7,027 bases of DNA. Source: Candidatus Thorarchaeota archaeon MP11T_1. Its GTDB lineage: Archaea > Asgardarchaeota > Thorarchaeia > Thorarchaeales > Thorarchaeaceae. How positions within the stretch are numbered: the first letter of the stretch is position 1; every line of letters starts with the position of its first letter. Shown here in pieces: positions 5,311 to 7,027 of the stretch. The position numbers and the translations under genes were made by a program. The notes under the pieces were generated by a model. That model saw only the letters and a program-made list of their open reading frames with translations. It had not been told where the DNA came from and ran no database searches. The stretch is taken from positions 1 to 7,027 of the forward strand of contig PJET01000213.1 in the NCBI GenBank assembly GCA_002825515.1, read 5' to 3'.

Positions 5311-6024
5311 TTACTCCTTGATGCCCACTATCAAAATTTCCTTGTCGAAACCAGGCTCAATGAATTCAACTGAAAATCCGTTCTCTTGTAGGAGATTCTT
5401 GAATGTGCCTCTAGAGAACACACCCATCGGGCTTGGATCTATAAAGTGCTCAGTACCATGTTCTCGTGTTGAAATTAGAAAGTGGAAATCAAGATACGCA
5501 ACATTCCCTTCTCTTCTACCGACATTACTCCTAGCAATTTTGATGTCGGGAAGATTCAGGCAGTTTAACCCCATTCCTTTCTCGCGATACGTTTCTTCAA
5601 TAAATAATGGCTCAATAATGATGACTCCTCCTGAAGTAGTATGTTTTGAAAAGGACTGGATGGTATGCTGAAGTTCTTCTTTAGTTGTAAGATATGTTAT
5701 CGAACCAAAGAGGCAAATTATCACATCGAAAACTTGGTTCAGGTCCATGGAAACCATATTACCTTGTACAAAGCTAGTATCAGGACACTTCTCACGTGCA
5801 ACCGATAGCATTTCTTCACTGATATCAAAACCCATTACTTGATACCTATCTTTTAGGTGCATGATGTGAGTACCAGTTCCACAAGCAACATCTAGTAATC
5901 TATTTCCAGTTGTTTGCTTATACTTTTGGATGATGTCATGAAGCCTATTGGCTGCACCCTCATAGTCTATATTGGCATACATCTGATCGTAGTATTTCGC
6001 CAATCTGGAATAAAAATCGCCCAT
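5311..6024 (-). CDS. Class I SAM-dependent methyltransferase, DesVI/TylM1-like
   Basis: This 237-aa methyltransferase has an N-terminal FYSRLAKYYDQMYANIDY helix pair (4-21), motif I LLDVACGTGTHIMHL at 43-57, the ribose-binding acidic residue Asp67 in GFDIS, QGNMVSMDL at 87-95, FDVIICLFGSITYL at 99-112, and SGGVIIIEP at 131-139. The later strand YLDFHFLIST (177-186), the FIDPSPMGVFSRGTF segment (194-208) and the closing LIVGIKE match the arrangement of DesVI/TylM1, the N,N-dimethyltransferases of amino-deoxysugars, over the whole length. No sugar-biosynthesis gene is nearby, so an N-methyltransferase on a small amine is a reasonable guess and the substrate is open. It has no ribosome site; a TATA-like CATTTATC about 28 nt before the ATG suggests a leaderless transcript. 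The gene is divergent from the PAS protein with a 45-nt shared promoter region, and msrA follows 59 nt downstream. Confidence 0.92.
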   Translation of the reverse strand: MGDFYSRLAKYYDQMYANIDYEGAANRLHDIIQKYKQTTGNRLLDVACGTGTHIMHLKDRYQVMGFDISEEMLSVAREKCPDTSFVQGNMVSMDLNQVFDVIICLFGSITYLTTKEELQHTIQSFSKHTTSGGVIIIEPLFIEETYREKGMGLNCLNLPDIKIARSNVGRREGNVAYLDFHFLISTREHGTEHFIDPSPMGVFSRGTFKNLLQENGFSVEFIEPGFDKEILIVGIKE

Positions 6025-6048
6025 AATTTTGATAGACTTCTACTTTGA

Positions 6049-6056
6049 GATAAATG
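6049..6056 (-). promoter_or_regulatory. TATA-like box of the DesVI-like methyltransferase gene (leaderless type)
   Basis: The minus strand reads TTTCATTTATCTC; the CATTTATC core is centred about 28 nt before the ATG at 6024. The intervening sequence has no ribosome site, so transcription probably starts within a few bases of the ATG. The 45-nt divergent gap must also hold the PAS gene's promoter unless that gene starts at its second ATG. Confidence 0.5.
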
Positions 6057-6069
6057 AAACGTATCTAGA

Positions 6070-6540
6070 ATGGATAAGGTTTTCACTTCGTCTATTGTTC
6101 GTTTTGATATGTTTCCCAATCTCGATACACTAAGACTCCTAGTAGAAAATCTCAATGTTGGAATCTGTGTGCTAGATAAAGATGATAAAATCGTTATATT
6201 CAATCGTAAGGTAGCTGAACAACTCCAACAAGAAGAAGACAGAATCAATTCATCCATATTAAGATGCCATCCTGAACGTGCAGAACCAGGTGTTCTTAAG
6301 ATGATTGGTGAGTTAAAGAGGGGAGAGTTAGAGAAGTATGAGGGATGGGTTCATTTCATTGGAAGACAGTTCTATGAGTATATCTATGCAATTCGTGATG
6401 CCAAAGGAAATCACCTTGCAACAGTGATGGAACTGCATGATGCCGCTGAAAAAGCAGAATACCTCAAGATTGCAGAGGGGTGGGAGCCGCCGCCAGAACA
6501 TGGAAGAGGAGAGAGTTCACCAAGAAGTCCATTTCCATAG
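6070..6540 (+). CDS. Stand-alone PAS-domain protein (PAS_10-like)
   Basis: This 156-aa protein is essentially one PAS domain. LLVENLNVGICVLDKDDKIVIFNRK (23-47) is the typical first strand pair and helix. RCHPE (65-69), GWVHFIGRQFYEYIYAIRD (92-110) and KGNHLATVMELHD (112-124) fit the PAS_10 type found at the end of DUF438 proteins. PAS domains sense ligands, redox state or light and usually signal through an attached domain. Here no kinase, GGDEF, HTH or DUF438 part is present, so it must act on a partner or be a sensor subunit. The C-terminal tail (about 132-156) is rich in Pro, Glu, Arg and Ser and looks disordered. Cys66-His67 is a possible cofactor ligand pair, unproven. The ATG at 6070 is used; Met14 (6109) is an equally possible start that would leave more room for a promoter. 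No ribosome site precedes either. It converges with the next gene with one base between stops. Confidence 0.85.
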   Translation: MDKVFTSSIVRFDMFPNLDTLRLLVENLNVGICVLDKDDKIVIFNRKVAEQLQQEEDRINSSILRCHPERAEPGVLKMIGELKRGELEKYEGWVHFIGRQFYEYIYAIRDAKGNHLATVMELHDAAEKAEYLKIAEGWEPPPEHGRGESSPRSPFP

Positions 6541-6541
6541 G

Positions 6542-7027
6542 TTATTCAAATGCGTTACCTTCGATTCTGTTAACTCTGAGGTTTAGTAGAATTCGGAGCA
6601 GATATACAAAGAAACCAAGGAAGCCAAGAGAGAAGCACAGATTATAGACTAAATCACCTGCTATAAGACCAACAAACGGATTTCCAATAATAGGAAAGAA
6701 GGGATTCATTTCCATGTAAAGGAAGGCGTCTAGAAAGACATGAGAGTATGTACCTATGATACTAGCAGGTATGATGTGTCGAAAAGACGACTCTTGTTTT
6801 AGTCCGAAGAACGATACAAGCATATTGAAGTGTTTTCTAAATGGGTACATCCCAATTGAAAGAAGTATTGCAACAATTGTCGCTCCAAGATATGTATGGA
6901 AAAAAGCATGGAGTGGAATTTGTAGATTAAACAATATGACAGCAAGAGGTTCAAGGTCCAAAATTACACTTGCTACCATTAATGTAGTAATATCGACAAG
7001 AGGAAAAAGAAGGACCCCAATAAGTAG
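6542..7027 (-). CDS. YdjM/DUF457-like integral membrane protein, 5'-truncated by the window edge
   Basis: The frame runs open from the right edge to a TAA at 6542-6544 (161 sense codons visible). The first internal ATG (6979) is probably not the start: the 16 codons upstream read LLIGVLLFPLVDITTL, a hydrophobic segment that continues the protein. From that ATG, SVILDLEP (residues 4-11), IPLHAFFHTYLGA (21-33), IIGTYSHVFLDAF (74-86) and MNPFFPIIGNP (90-100) follow the order of conserved D, HxxxH(T/S) and SHxxxD motifs of the YdjM family (PF04307), putative membrane metal-dependent hydrolases. The usual PDxDH reads LDLEP here. Four or so hydrophobic segments are seen, including the opening one, 34-46, 103-113 and 115-132. 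The tail LRVNRIEGNAFE is polar. The substrate is unknown in the family. It converges with the PAS gene. Confidence 0.75.
   Translation of the reverse strand, partial: LLIGVLLFPLVDITTLMVASVILDLEPLAVILFNLQIPLHAFFHTYLGATIVAILLSIGMYPFRKHFNMLVSFFGLKQESSFRHIIPASIIGTYSHVFLDAFLYMEMNPFFPIIGNPFVGLIAGDLVYNLCFSLGFLGFFVYLLRILLNLRVNRIEGNAFE

Noticed and set aside
5318..5671. Plus-strand open frame opposite the DesVI-like methyltransferase
   Set aside because: It lies antisense to a complete methyltransferase and shows no domain or ribosome site.
5967..6257. Minus-strand open frame across the PAS gene start
   Set aside because: It is Ser/Leu-rich as expected for an antisense shadow, and it runs over the divergent promoter region and both true starts.
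1..7027. CRISPR array, tRNA/rRNA, insertion sequence or prophage signature
   Set aside because: No regular repeat-spacer series, cloverleaf, transposase or terminal inverted repeats were seen on either strand.

Overview
The window reads as a compact archaeal chromosome segment of about 40% GC by eye. Ten genes lie on both strands: two are cut by the window edges and eight are complete. The archaeal reading rests on start-site architecture. Some genes have a good GGAGG ribosome site. Others have none, but carry an AT-rich TATA-like box 28-32 nt before the start codon, as expected for leaderless archaeal transcripts. An Asgard archaeon such as a Thorarchaeota member is my guess for the lineage, based only on general resemblance of the unknown proteins. 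No ribosomal or other marker gene is present to prove it.

Layout. At 1-881 (+) is the C-terminal part of a DUF362 protein. It converges on a minus-strand, operon-like group read from about 2970 down to 940: an alpha/beta hydrolase (2039-2929), a SAM-dependent methyltransferase 12 nt downstream (1223-2026), and a small dodecin (940-1152). The gap at 882-939 between the convergent genes holds two back-to-back hairpins, one with a T-run on the minus side. A 412-nt gene-free stretch (2945-3356) separates this group from a membrane-anchored protein of unknown function (3357-3779, +). That gene converges with an unknown protein with an N-terminal CxxC (3801-4616, -). Next come msrA, peptide methionine sulfoxide reductase (4721-5251, -), and a second SAM methyltransferase resembling DesVI/TylM1 sugar N-methyltransferases (5311-6024, -). 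A stand-alone PAS-domain protein (6070-6540, +) is divergent from it. The window ends with a YdjM/DUF457-like membrane protein (6542-7027, -) whose reading frame stays open through the right edge.

How the genes fit together. The only convincing transcription unit is hydrolase-methyltransferase-dodecin. The other genes look like single-gene units with their own promoters. I see no mobile element, CRISPR array, tRNA, rRNA or defence system. The most notable points are a dodecin lacking both classical flavin-binding residues, a methyltransferase with a Cys-cluster C-terminal extension in the same unit, and two proteins I cannot assign. Most of the window is ordinary housekeeping or accessory content; I did not find a clearly new system.
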